Shown piece after piece: positions 44,553-51,745 of a stretch of DNA of 64,000 nucleotides. Where the stretch lies: assembly GCF_003585765.1 (NCBI RefSeq), contig NZ_CP021235.1:4402001-4466000 (forward strand), in the 5' to 3' direction. The DNA is from Pontibacter actiniarum. Lineage in GTDB: Bacteria; Bacteroidota; Bacteroidia; Cytophagales; Hymenobacteraceae. The notes below the pieces were generated by a model, which saw nothing but the letters and a program-made list of their open reading frames with translations, did not search any database and was not told the DNA's origin. The translations under genes were made by a program, and so were the position numbers. The first letter of the stretch is position 1. Every line of letters begins with the position of its first letter.

Positions 44553-44891
44553 ATGGACTATTCGGCTATGAGTATGCGAAAAACACTACACATGCTGCTG
44601 ACCCTGGCACTGCTGATACTGGCTGCCTATGTGCTGCACTGGCAGGAAACGGAAACGCCATACGAGGATGCCTCTGCGGCGGCGGCCCTTAAAGCGGCGC
44701 CCGTGGCGTTGGCTAAACAGGCTGACTGCTGCCTGCGCCACGCGCTCCAGGCCACCCAGGGAGACACCGCTGGGGACTTGCTGGCGATGGAGCCCGGCAG
44801 AGTGCTCCGTAAAGACGAGCTGCTGCATCATGCCGACAGCTCGCTGCATCCTATTGCTGCCACATACCTGAAGATGCCACTAACTAACTGA
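44553..44891 (+). CDS. Hypothetical single-pass membrane protein
   Basis: 112 residues from ATG 44553; an in-frame ATG at 44499 is less likely. One N-terminal membrane helix (MLLTLALLILAAYVLHW, about 12-29) is followed by a hydrophilic region with two adjacent cysteines (ADCCLRHALQ) and two HH or LHH stretches near the end (DELLHHADSSLHP). No family is recognised. It is short but well separated, with a strong terminator 14 bases after its stop. Confidence 0.55.
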   Translation: MDYSAMSMRKTLHMLLTLALLILAAYVLHWQETETPYEDASAAAALKAAPVALAKQADCCLRHALQATQGDTAGDLLAMEPGRVLRKDELLHHADSSLHPIAATYLKMPLTN

Positions 44892-44905
44892 TACCCTTTA
44901 AAAGC

Positions 44906-44936
44906 AAAAGCCTGCGACGTACTGTCGCAGGCTTTT
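44906..44936. terminator. Symmetric 13-bp terminator between convergent small genes
   Basis: Arms AAAAGCCTGCGAC (44906-44918) and GTCGCAGGCTTTT (44924-44936) pair exactly over 13 bases with a five-base loop. Serves the plus gene ending at 44891 and the minus gene ending at 44964. Confidence 0.88.
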
Positions 44937-44963
44937 CTGTTTTATCTGTTTCCCCGAAGGAGG

Positions 44964-45191
44964 TTATTTCCTCCACACCTTCGCCACGCCGTAATTCACT
45001 CCGGGCACGATCGCCAGCACCGTTACAGAGATCATCACGAAAAATACAAAGAAACTGCGCAGCCACCGGCCCGGAAAGTCGGCGTGCAGGCCGAAGGTAT
45101 ACAGCTCCAGCGCCGATGCCAGCAGCAGGCTTGTGATGGCGATAAGCAGCAGCCTGCGGCGCAGCTGCGGTTTTATGGCGACTCTTTTCAT
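44964..45191 (-). CDS. DUF2798 small membrane protein
   Basis: 75 residues with two membrane segments (LLLIAITSLLLASALELYTF and FVFFVMISVTVLAIVPGVNY). The linker PGRWLRSFFVFFV and the IVPGVN end are typical of DUF2798 (PF11391), a two-helix family of unknown function. It is single, with the symmetric terminator 28 bases downstream. Confidence 0.8.
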   Translation of the reverse strand: MKRVAIKPQLRRRLLLIAITSLLLASALELYTFGLHADFPGRWLRSFFVFFVMISVTVLAIVPGVNYGVAKVWRK

Positions 45192-45242
45192 AGGCTTTCA
45201 CGAAAGGGGCAAAGGTACGCTGGCGGCCGGCACAATAAAAAG

Positions 45243-45419
45243 TCAGGCGTGCCCTTTTTCCGCCTCTTCCTCCTCGCGGCGGCGTGGTGGCTGCTGCTGG
45301 TCGTCGTCTGCCGCTTTCTGGGGCGGAGGCCCTTGTTTGTCCTGGCGTACTTTCTCCACGTCGGACGAGTCGTCCTTTGTGGTCTCCTGGGGTGGTCGGT
45401 GTTGCTTGTTCTCTTCCAT
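45243..45419 (-). CDS. Small disordered hydrophilic protein
   Basis: 58 residues from ATG 45419 (MEENKQHRPPQETTKDD). The chain is almost all Glu, Asp, Lys, Gln, Arg and Pro, ending DDDQQQPPRRREEEEAEKGHA, with no hydrophobic core. It resembles the other small hydrophilic proteins at 50866-51634 and may belong to the stress-related disordered class. The upstream in-frame ATG at 45527 would add a hydrophobic stretch unlike the rest. No known family. Confidence 0.55.
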   Translation of the reverse strand: MEENKQHRPPQETTKDDSSDVEKVRQDKQGPPPQKAADDDQQQPPRRREEEEAEKGHA

Positions 45420-45568
45420 GGCAGGTTTTAACGTGTGGTTTATGCTGATGTACGGACTGCCTGCCCCAGCGATGCGGATTTTAACTATAAACCGGGACAG
45501 GACGTACATAAAAAGGCGGCGATGCAACGCAGCGGCCGCACCATGTTAAACTGAAACCGCTGAACAGC

Positions 45569-45883
45569 ATGAATATGAGTAAACTAAAAACAACTATACT
45601 TAGCTTAACTGTTGCCGCCTTCTTCGCGTGCGGCCTTACAGCCTGCGACAAAGGGACCAGGCCGGGAGAAACGAACGTGGAACGCAGCGACATCAAAGAC
45701 GCAGGCGAGATGATAGGGGAAGAGGGAGACCAGGATACGCGCTATGAAGACACCGATAGTCTGGAAAAGTACTATGACCATGCCGACCACGAAAACCACA
45801 GCGACAACGACAGGGAAGCGCTCGGCGACGGTGCCTACGACGGCAAGGGCGACGGCATCGAACGGGGTGAACTGGATCAGTAG
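45569..45883 (+). CDS. Hypothetical acidic lipoprotein
   Basis: 104 residues. A lipoprotein signal ends in ACGLTAC (Cys26), followed by DKGTRPGETNVERS. The mature part is strongly acidic and His-rich (EDTDSLEKYYDHADHENHSD, then GDGAYDGKGDGIERGELD) and looks unfolded. The Asp/Gly-rich end could bind calcium, but no exact EF-hand loop is seen. Function unknown. A strong terminator follows 14 bases after the stop. Confidence 0.7.
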   Translation: MNMSKLKTTILSLTVAAFFACGLTACDKGTRPGETNVERSDIKDAGEMIGEEGDQDTRYEDTDSLEKYYDHADHENHSDNDREALGDGAYDGKGDGIERGELDQ

Positions 45884-45896
45884 AACTCTGCTGTAA

Positions 45897-45941
45897 GTAT
45901 AAAAAAGGCAGCCTCCGAACAGAGGCTGCCTTTTTTTATAC
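45897..45941. terminator. Symmetric terminator with long A and T tracts
   Basis: GTAT plus AAAAAAGGCAGCCTC (45897-45915) pairs with GAGGCTGCCTTTTTTTATAC (45922-45941), with one bulged T. It separates the acidic lipoprotein gene from the BtuG-like gene, which ends at 45957 on the other strand. Confidence 0.9.
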
Positions 45942-45956
45942 TTGTTGTGGAGGCGT

Positions 45957-47057
45957 CTAGTTAAAGACGAAGCCATTCGGGCCAATGCCAACCTTAAAGC
46001 TGGTCACCTGCGTGCCGTCCGGGCGGTACACATACACGGTGCCGTCGCCGGTAAAGCCGTTCTTCTCACCGCCATAGATATAGCCGTTGTCCGGGTCAAC
46101 GCCCAGGCCGTAGAAGCTGCGCTCAACAACAGCGGAGTGGCTAAGGCTCTCGGCGTTTACGTCCTGCTGATACACTTTGCCGTCGTAGATATAGTAGAGC
46201 TTGTTCTTGGGGCCGTTCAGCACCAGCTGGCTTGCAGATGCCGCTACATCCGGGAAGGTATAGGTGCCGAGTACGGCGCCGTTTGCACCGTTGAGTTTGG
46301 TTAATGCGCCGGCAGTGCTTTGTGCAGGGTCTACCTCTGGGTAATTGGCGTAAACTTTGTTGCCGCTGCTCAGTACCCACAGGTTATTGGCGGCGTCTAC
46401 GGCGATGCTGGTTGGATAGTCGGCCACCGGTATGGTCTTCTCCACCGCGTCTGTCGCTGTGTTGATAACGGAAACGGTGTTGCTGCCCTGGTTTACCACA
46501 TAAAGCTTGCCGCCTACCACGGCCAATTGCTCCGGCTGCACGCCTACGTCGATGGTTTTGGTAACGGTGTAAGTGCTCAGGTCTACCACGGAAATGCGGC
46601 CGGTAGGGTACACGAAGGTGGTCGGGTCATAGTTGAGCCACTCTGTAACGTAGCCTTTGTCGTTGTTTAACGCTGCAAAGTAGCGCGGCTGATTCAGGCT
46701 TTCTACTGCTCCCACACTTTTAAACGTGGCAGCGTTCACCACTTCCATCTTATTGCTGTTGTTAACCACGATAAAGGCACGGTCTCCATAGATGGTCATG
46801 TACTGAGCCACATCACCAAGAAAACGACCGTTTGTAGTTTCGAAAACCTGCTGCTCTACCTGGGCTGTATTGTTGTTGTAGAAGGAAATAGAAGCATTCG
46901 AGTTTGTGAAGTTACCCTCGTTTACAACAAAGACGCCATCCTCGGCATAGGCACCGCTTGGGCCGTCGTTGTCATCGTTGCAACTGCTGAAGGCAAAAGA
47001 ACCGATTGCCAGCGTGGCAGCCAGAAAAAAGCTGCGGAAAGAGTTTAATTTTCTCAT
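45957..47057 (-). CDS. BtuG-like beta-propeller surface lipoprotein (YncE/DUF5074-like)
   Basis: 366 residues. A lipoprotein signal ends in FAFSSC (Cys26), followed by NDDNDG, the acidic surface-export type. The remainder is a seven-bladed YncE-like propeller. Typical blade repeats are GRISVVDLSTYTVTKTIDVG, GGKLYVVNQGSNTVSVINTA, ADYPTSIAVDAANNLWVLSS and GGEKNGFTGDGTVYVYRPDG. It starts 22 bases after the btuB-like gene and lies under the same cobalamin riboswitch. In Bacteroides, BtuG is a seven-bladed propeller that captures B12 and passes it to BtuB. Family relation is inferred from fold, lipoprotein type and context. Confidence 0.85.
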   Translation of the reverse strand: MRKLNSFRSFFLAATLAIGSFAFSSCNDDNDGPSGAYAEDGVFVVNEGNFTNSNASISFYNNNTAQVEQQVFETTNGRFLGDVAQYMTIYGDRAFIVVNNSNKMEVVNAATFKSVGAVESLNQPRYFAALNNDKGYVTEWLNYDPTTFVYPTGRISVVDLSTYTVTKTIDVGVQPEQLAVVGGKLYVVNQGSNTVSVINTATDAVEKTIPVADYPTSIAVDAANNLWVLSSGNKVYANYPEVDPAQSTAGALTKLNGANGAVLGTYTFPDVAASASQLVLNGPKNKLYYIYDGKVYQQDVNAESLSHSAVVERSFYGLGVDPDNGYIYGGEKNGFTGDGTVYVYRPDGTQVTSFKVGIGPNGFVFN

Positions 47058-47079
47058 TATGGTTTAAGTATGGTATAAG

Positions 47080-48996
47080 TTAAGGGATGATAAAGCGAAT
47101 GCTGAAGGTATAGCCACGCGGAGGCATAGCCCGGGACACCATGGTCTGGTAGGCAGCGTTGGTCACATTGTCTGAGCGGAGCGTGAGCAGCAGCGAGTTC
47201 TGCCCGAGCTGCAGCTTCCGGGTCAGGGCCAGGTGCAGGAGCAGGAAGCTGTCGAGGCTGGTGGTTTCGGAGTTGCTGGTGTAGCGCAGCCCGGTATAGT
47301 TCAGGTTGCCAAGCAGCGTCCAGTTACGGTAGGCCGCCTCCGTAGAGAAAATAGCCTTGTGGCGCGGCACGTACATGAGCTGCTTGCCTTTGTCGCCGCT
47401 GCCCTCGTACACCTCCACCTGCTCAGAGGAGGTGTAAGTATAAGCGGCCGTGCTGTTGAGCTTTACCCCGGCCAGCGTAGCCGTGGCAGTCGTGCTGACC
47501 TCAACGCCCTTGCTCTCCACTTTGTGCAGGTTGGTTGGCCGCCATACGTCGCCTGCACCCGGTGCCCACTGTATCCAGTCGTCCACCAGCATGTAGTAGG
47601 CAGTGGCCTCGGTCTGCAGCAACAGCGTGTTGCCCTGTACCAGCACGTGGCGCAGGCCCAGCTCGTGGTTCCAGCCCTGCTCGGGGCGCAGTTCCGGGTT
47701 GCCTGCCCCAACCCAGAAGCGGTCGTTGAGGGTGGGCACGCGGTAGCTGCCGCTGGTGTTGCCCTTGAGGGAAACCTGGTGCCGATTGCTGTTGAAGAAT
47801 TTCCAGTTGAAGCCCAGGGCGGGCGTTGGCGGCGGGTTAAACCCCTCTACCAGCGCCTGCCGCAGGTTAAGCGTTAGTTGCAGCGGCTGCACCGGGTCGT
47901 AGCGGAAGAGGGCAAACAGGGCGGCGCGGTTTTCGTCTGCCTGCGCCTCATAGCCGTCGTTCTCTGCCACAAACCGCTGCAGGTTCACGCCGCCACGCAG
48001 GCTCCAGCGCGCTCCGTGGGTGTATGTCTGCTCTGCCTGCAGCTGGTAGGTGCCCACCTCTGCTTTGGAGTTATTGCTAAGGTCGGTGAAGTGCAGGTAA
48101 TCATTAAAGAAAGCCGCTTTCACGCTTGTCTGGCCCAGTTGGCTCTGGTGCTGCAGCTCTGCCATCAGGCGCAGGCTTTCGTCGAGTTGCCTGGAGTTGG
48201 TGTTGGCCGAGCCCATGGCCGGCTGCAGCTCCCGGTCGGAGAAAGTGTACCAGCCGTGCACGGCCACCTCTGTTTTAGGGGACAGGTGCCAGCGCAGGTC
48301 TTGGGTAAAGCCACGCTGCTCCACCGCCGCATGCTCCTCCCGTACTTCCGGAGCTTTGTACCGGCTAAGGTCTTTGAACTTAAAGTTATTCTCGGTTATG
48401 TGGCCGTAGGCACTGAGGCCGTAGGAGAACTTCCTGCCGCTGTACCCTATGCTGCCGCTGCCGAAGTACCGGCCAAAGCTACCCGCCTCCAGCTTCACGT
48501 CGCCTCCCAGCCCACGTGTTTTATACTTGGGGGAGTTGAGCAGCACTGCCCCGCCGATGGCCCCGCTGCCATACATAGCCGCCGCAGAGCCGTGCTGCAG
48601 GGCCACTTCGCCAAGGCCGCTGAGGGGCAGGGTGGAGAAATCGGTCAGGCCTAAAGTGGCAGGGGAGATGTTGAGGCCGTTCCAGAGCACAGCCGTTTGG
48701 GAGGCGTTTGTCCCCCGAAACGATACTGAGGAGATGCCGCTGGCACCGTAGCTCTTAAAGTAGATCGGGGAGCGTGCCTGCAGTGCCTCAGCCAGTGAGC
48801 TGGAGCTGTAGGTGCTCAGAAAGGTGCTGTCTACCTGCACCACGCGGCTGCCGGCGGCAAACACTTCGGCAGGCTTGCCGAAAACCTCTACAGTGCGCAA
48901 CTGGTGCTGCGTAGTGTCTTGTTGCGCCGCTGCGCTGGTAGCAATGCCACTCAGGCAGGCGCAAAGCCATACATTCAGGAAAGAGAATTGAGCCAA
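47080..48996 (-). CDS. BtuB-like TonB-dependent receptor for cobalamin
   Basis: 638 residues, close to the usual BtuB length (about 600). A signal peptide ends in ATSAAAQQ (1-25). The N-terminal TonB box-like segment is LRTVEVFGKPA. The plug covers about 45-165 (SPIYFKSYGASGISSVSFRGTN, then ALQHGSAAAMYGSGAIGGAV). The barrel ends in an aromatic-rich strand (RGYTFSIRFIIP). Vitamin B12 is the inferred ligand because a cobalamin riboswitch lies upstream and a BtuG-like lipoprotein follows. The start at 48996 is 118 bases after the riboswitch. Confidence 0.9.
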   Translation of the reverse strand: MAQFSFLNVWLCACLSGIATSAAAQQDTTQHQLRTVEVFGKPAEVFAAGSRVVQVDSTFLSTYSSSSLAEALQARSPIYFKSYGASGISSVSFRGTNASQTAVLWNGLNISPATLGLTDFSTLPLSGLGEVALQHGSAAAMYGSGAIGGAVLLNSPKYKTRGLGGDVKLEAGSFGRYFGSGSIGYSGRKFSYGLSAYGHITENNFKFKDLSRYKAPEVREEHAAVEQRGFTQDLRWHLSPKTEVAVHGWYTFSDRELQPAMGSANTNSRQLDESLRLMAELQHQSQLGQTSVKAAFFNDYLHFTDLSNNSKAEVGTYQLQAEQTYTHGARWSLRGGVNLQRFVAENDGYEAQADENRAALFALFRYDPVQPLQLTLNLRQALVEGFNPPPTPALGFNWKFFNSNRHQVSLKGNTSGSYRVPTLNDRFWVGAGNPELRPEQGWNHELGLRHVLVQGNTLLLQTEATAYYMLVDDWIQWAPGAGDVWRPTNLHKVESKGVEVSTTATATLAGVKLNSTAAYTYTSSEQVEVYEGSGDKGKQLMYVPRHKAIFSTEAAYRNWTLLGNLNYTGLRYTSNSETTSLDSFLLLHLALTRKLQLGQNSLLLTLRSDNVTNAAYQTMVSRAMPPRGYTFSIRFIIP

Positions 48997-49113
48997 AATA
49001 CGTCTTGCTTATATCCCGAAGCATGCCGCAGGTAGAAAGGCAGGAACAGCAAACGCAGAGACGCAGCAGTGACCGTGCAGCTTTTTACCCGAAAGCATAC
49101 GACTAATTAAATG

Positions 49114-49297
49114 TCGGACTGGCAGGTCTCCTGGCTCTCTTCAGTTAATCCGCCTTCCCATGCCGCAAGTGCTGCACAGTGGCCGTTGGTTCTGGATTAA
49201 CCTCTTTTTTTGAAGATGACAGTTGCGGGAACAGCGCAGGACTTACACCTGCTTCCCTTTTAAGGCTATAACCACGGCAGTAGTTACGGCCACCAAT
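49114..49297 (-). promoter_or_regulatory. Cobalamin (adenosylcobalamin-type) riboswitch
   Basis: On the minus strand the core GGGAAGCAGGTGTAAGTCC runs from 49257 and continues to ...TTCCCGCAACTGT (49219), with GCCACTG at 49177-49183. The B12 box, minus-strand GAGCCAGGAGACCTGCC, is at 49121-49137. These match the conserved elements of cobalamin riboswitches in order and spacing. It lies upstream of the BtuB-like receptor gene. Repression by cobalamin is the known mode; whether by translation or termination is not clear from sequence. Confidence 0.95.
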
Positions 49298-49471
49298 CTG
49301 GGCGCAAAATTAGATATTTTTATTATCAATTAGAAATTAAAAATCAGGGCTGAGGAGGGGAGGCTGGGGGAAGCCTTGCCCGGAAGCTAATCGGTGCAGG
49401 GATGGGAGCTACTCCAACAGAAAAGCTCATGGGCCGTATCGGAATACGAGACCCCTAAACGAATAACTGAC

Positions 49472-50071
49472 TTGAAGCTCCCGAAATCATTTTACACCCG
49501 CCCGGACGTGGTGCAGCTGGCACAGGAACTGCTGGGCAAGTACGTGTACACCTGTGTGGACGGCATGCTGACCGGCGGCATGATTGTAGAGACGGAGGCG
49601 TACGCCGGAGAGAACGACAGGGCCTGCCATGCCCACATGAACCGCCGCACCCGCCGCACCGAGATCATGTACCACGAAGGCGGTGTGGCTTATGTATACC
49701 TGGTGTACGGCATGTACCACCTGTTCAACATCATCACCAACAAGCAAGATAAAGCCGATGCTGTGCTCGTGCGGGCCATAGAGCCAGAGGTAGGGGTGGA
49801 GGAGATGCTGCTTCGGCGGGGGATGCAAAGTATAAAACCCAACCTGACCGCCGGCCCCGGTGTGCTGAGCATCTCACTGGGCATTGACAAAAAGCTCTAC
49901 GGCGCCGACCTAACGGGCAGTACCATTTGGCTGGAAGACAAAAATGTAACGTTGCCCCCCGAAAGCATCGCCACCGGCCCCCGCGTTGGCATAGACTACG
50001 CCGGTGAGGATGCGCTGCTGCCATGGCGCTTCTGGGTGAAGGATAGCAAATGGGTGAGTAAAAAACGGTAG
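49472..50071 (+). CDS. DNA-3-methyladenine glycosylase (AAG/MPG type)
   Basis: 199 residues from TTG 49472 (MKLPKSFYTRPDVVQLAQEL), which fits the family's usual start and length. An in-frame GTG at 49394 would add 26 residues. It removes alkylated purines such as 3-methyladenine. Motifs are ELLGKYVYT, VETEAYAGENDRACHA (the catalytic Glu of VETEAY near 45), RTEIMYHEGGVAYVYLVYGM and AGPGVLSISLGI. It is divergent from the B12 locus and shares only the riboswitch-side intergenic region. Confidence 0.9.
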   Translation: MKLPKSFYTRPDVVQLAQELLGKYVYTCVDGMLTGGMIVETEAYAGENDRACHAHMNRRTRRTEIMYHEGGVAYVYLVYGMYHLFNIITNKQDKADAVLVRAIEPEVGVEEMLLRRGMQSIKPNLTAGPGVLSISLGIDKKLYGADLTGSTIWLEDKNVTLPPESIATGPRVGIDYAGEDALLPWRFWVKDSKWVSKKR

Positions 50072-50127
50072 TTGCTCCCGTCACCTGCGGGAAGTATAGG
50101 AGAGAATTAGTGTAGTGCTTGCCTGCC

Positions 50128-50613
50128 TTAAGGTCTGCCGGGGCTCTTCTGCATGATGGTGATGCCGGTGTTGCCGACCAGTTTTAAGTGCACCTGCCAG
50201 CCCAGGTCCAGGTAAAAATCGACGCGGTCTGTTGCCACCAGGTATAGCTGCCCGAAGCCGAGCTGAGCGGCATGCTGCTCCAGGGCCTGTACCAGCTGTG
50301 GCCCCACGCCCTGCCTGCGGTACTGCGGGGCTACGTATAAGGCCGCCAGCCAGGGTGTCAGTTCGGGTAGCTCGTCCACGCCGTCGCTCTCCAGCAGCAG
50401 CACCGACCCTACAGGCACGCCCTTATCCAGTGCTATCAGCGTGGCGGGAAAGCCCTTGCCCTGCAGGTGCTCGCGCAGGGGCGCCTTTACGACCTCCTCC
50501 GTATTGCCGGGCTTCTTCCACCATTGGTTGTAGATCCAGTTGGCTACCGTGTCGAAATGCTCAGGCACTTCGTGCAGGTGCTTAATTGTTATGTTCTCTA
50601 TTCCTGCCAACAT
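50128..50613 (-). CDS. GNAT family N-acetyltransferase
   Basis: 161-residue acetyltransferase. The acetyl-CoA loop is LYVAPQYRRQGVGPQLVQAL (residues about 92-111, with the Q/RxxGxG/A core RRQGVG). A beta-bulge segment GVPVGSVLLLESDG comes before it, and the end is VDFYLDLGWQVHLK. The substrate is unknown. It lies convergent with the glycosylase gene, 57 bases apart. Confidence 0.9.
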   Translation of the reverse strand: MLAGIENITIKHLHEVPEHFDTVANWIYNQWWKKPGNTEEVVKAPLREHLQGKGFPATLIALDKGVPVGSVLLLESDGVDELPELTPWLAALYVAPQYRRQGVGPQLVQALEQHAAQLGFGQLYLVATDRVDFYLDLGWQVHLKLVGNTGITIMQKSPGRP

Positions 50614-50809
50614 CTGTTTTATGGCTGCTTTAATCCGATTGCTACTCGAAAAGAATAGCTAATATAGTTTAATTCCGAAGCAACTGTTACACGGCGCGTG
50701 TGATGGCAATGTTATTTTTTGAGCTGCTAACATGCCGCCTGCCCTTCCGCTGCACCAGCCCTGTAGGGTTATGATAGCTCGGAGAAAGGGCGTACAGGGG
50801 CGAAAACGA

Positions 50810-50842
50810 AGCCAGCCACAGCATCAGGTGCTGTGGCTGGCT
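50810..50842. terminator. 14-bp-stem hairpin downstream of the small hydrophilic gene
   Basis: Arms AGCCAGCCACAGCA (50810-50823) and TGCTGTGGCTGGCT (50829-50842) pair exactly, with loop TCAGG. T-rich bases follow on both strands. It lies 24 bases after the stop of the 50866-51039 gene and probably ends that transcript. Confidence 0.7.
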
Positions 50843-50865
50843 ATTTTTATTGGTGTAAGGCTTGG

Positions 50866-51039
50866 CTAGCGCTTCTTGCTTTCGCGGTCCTGCTCATTGT
50901 CTGTGCGGCCCTGCGGTGTCTGCCTTTTAGAGAGGTCGGTGTTTGTTACGTCCTGCTCCAGGCTGTTGCCAATGTCCTTTTTGTTGCCTTTGTTCTTGTC
51001 AGTCAGGTCAGACTGCTGTTTTTTATTTTGATCTTTCAT
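50866..51039 (-). CDS. Small hydrophilic protein, 57 residues
   Basis: ATG 51039 to TAG 50866. The chain is MKDQNKKQQSDLTDKNKG followed by NKKDIGNSLEQDVTNTDLSK and a basic end (DRESKKR). It is rich in Lys, Gln, Asn, Asp and Thr with almost no hydrophobic residues, so it is disordered. It is the downstream member of a run of three such minus-strand genes. No family is recognised, but the composition fits small stress-associated proteins of Bacteroidetes. The opposite strand is open for 169 codons, which I regard as a shadow. Confidence 0.55.
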   Translation of the reverse strand: MKDQNKKQQSDLTDKNKGNKKDIGNSLEQDVTNTDLSKRQTPQGRTDNEQDRESKKR

Positions 51040-51066
51040 GGTTCTCGTAGGTTAAATAAACTGTTC

Positions 51067-51330
51067 TTACTCCTCGGAGGCGCCTTTCTTGCCTGCGCTC
51101 TCAGAGCCGGCGGCAACGCTTTGCCAGCCTTTGCCCTGCGTTGGCTTGTTTTGGTTGCCTGTTTTAGAAGCAGTTTGGGTCTGGGCGTTAGGGTTGCGAG
51201 GGTTGTTGTTACTGTTTCTCAGCGAAGCCTCCACAGCAAGTCTGCTCCCTTTTTTACCCGCCTCAAACGATTTCTCAGGGTTGCTTGCAAAGCCGTGGAA
51301 CTCTGTGTGCTTGTTCTTTTCTCCTTTCAT
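51067..51330 (-). CDS. KGG-motif-like stress protein
   Basis: 87 residues. The segment GFASNPEKSFEAGKKGSRL near residues 13-31 resembles the KGG motif (GGFASMDPEK-R-AS-KGG) of general stress proteins, although the final KGG reads KKG. The rest is Asn/Gln/Ser/Thr-rich and disordered. It lies between two other small hydrophilic genes in the same direction. Related KGG proteins are induced in dry, salt or stationary stress. The match is weak beyond the motif. Confidence 0.65.
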   Translation of the reverse strand: MKGEKNKHTEFHGFASNPEKSFEAGKKGSRLAVEASLRNSNNNPRNPNAQTQTASKTGNQNKPTQGKGWQSVAAGSESAGKKGASEE

Positions 51331-51424
51331 TTGTTTTCGTAGTTTTTAGGTGAAACAATCAGCCTCTTGTGCAAGGCCGTCTACAGGTGTACGTCAGCCA
51401 TGGGCTCATGTTCAGCTGTTTAGC

Positions 51425-51634
51425 TTAGTACTTCTTATCGCTGTTTTCTTCGGCGTCCTTGCTGGAGCGGATGTTCGTGATGCCGCTGCCACCGCCAACA
51501 GTAGGCGAGGTAGCGCTGTTCTGTGAACTGGTGGCGCTTTCCTTTACCGATTTACCGGGCTTCATGGTCCGCGAGGTCTCGTTCACATCCTGCTTCATTC
51601 TGTCTTCCTGGTTTTTATCCTTCTCTTGTTTCAT
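51425..51634 (-). CDS. Small hydrophilic protein, 69 residues
   Basis: ATG 51634 (MKQEKDKNQEDRMKQDVNE); an in-frame ATG at 51658 is less likely. Composition is Lys, Glu, Asp, Ser and Thr-rich with a Gly-rich centre (SPTVGGGSGITNIRS), disordered. It is the first of three small minus-strand genes in 50866-51634. Nothing in it marks a function. Confidence 0.55.
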   Translation of the reverse strand: MKQEKDKNQEDRMKQDVNETSRTMKPGKSVKESATSSQNSATSPTVGGGSGITNIRSSKDAEENSDKKY

Positions 51635-51745
51635 AGCTGTTAATTTAAAGTCGTACATGATAAAGGGCCATGCCGGGGCCGGCCTCTATACTTTGTACGG
51701 GGTAGCTATGGGCTTGTTGAGAAGAGTAGGGGGCGAAAGGAACCG

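Noticed and set aside
50833-51342. 169-codon hydrophobic frame on the plus strand that looks like a membrane protein
   Set aside because: It lies opposite two small Lys/Asn/Glu-rich genes; antisense of such codons gives Leu/Phe/Val-rich translations. The minus-strand genes have coherent starts and a stress-protein motif.
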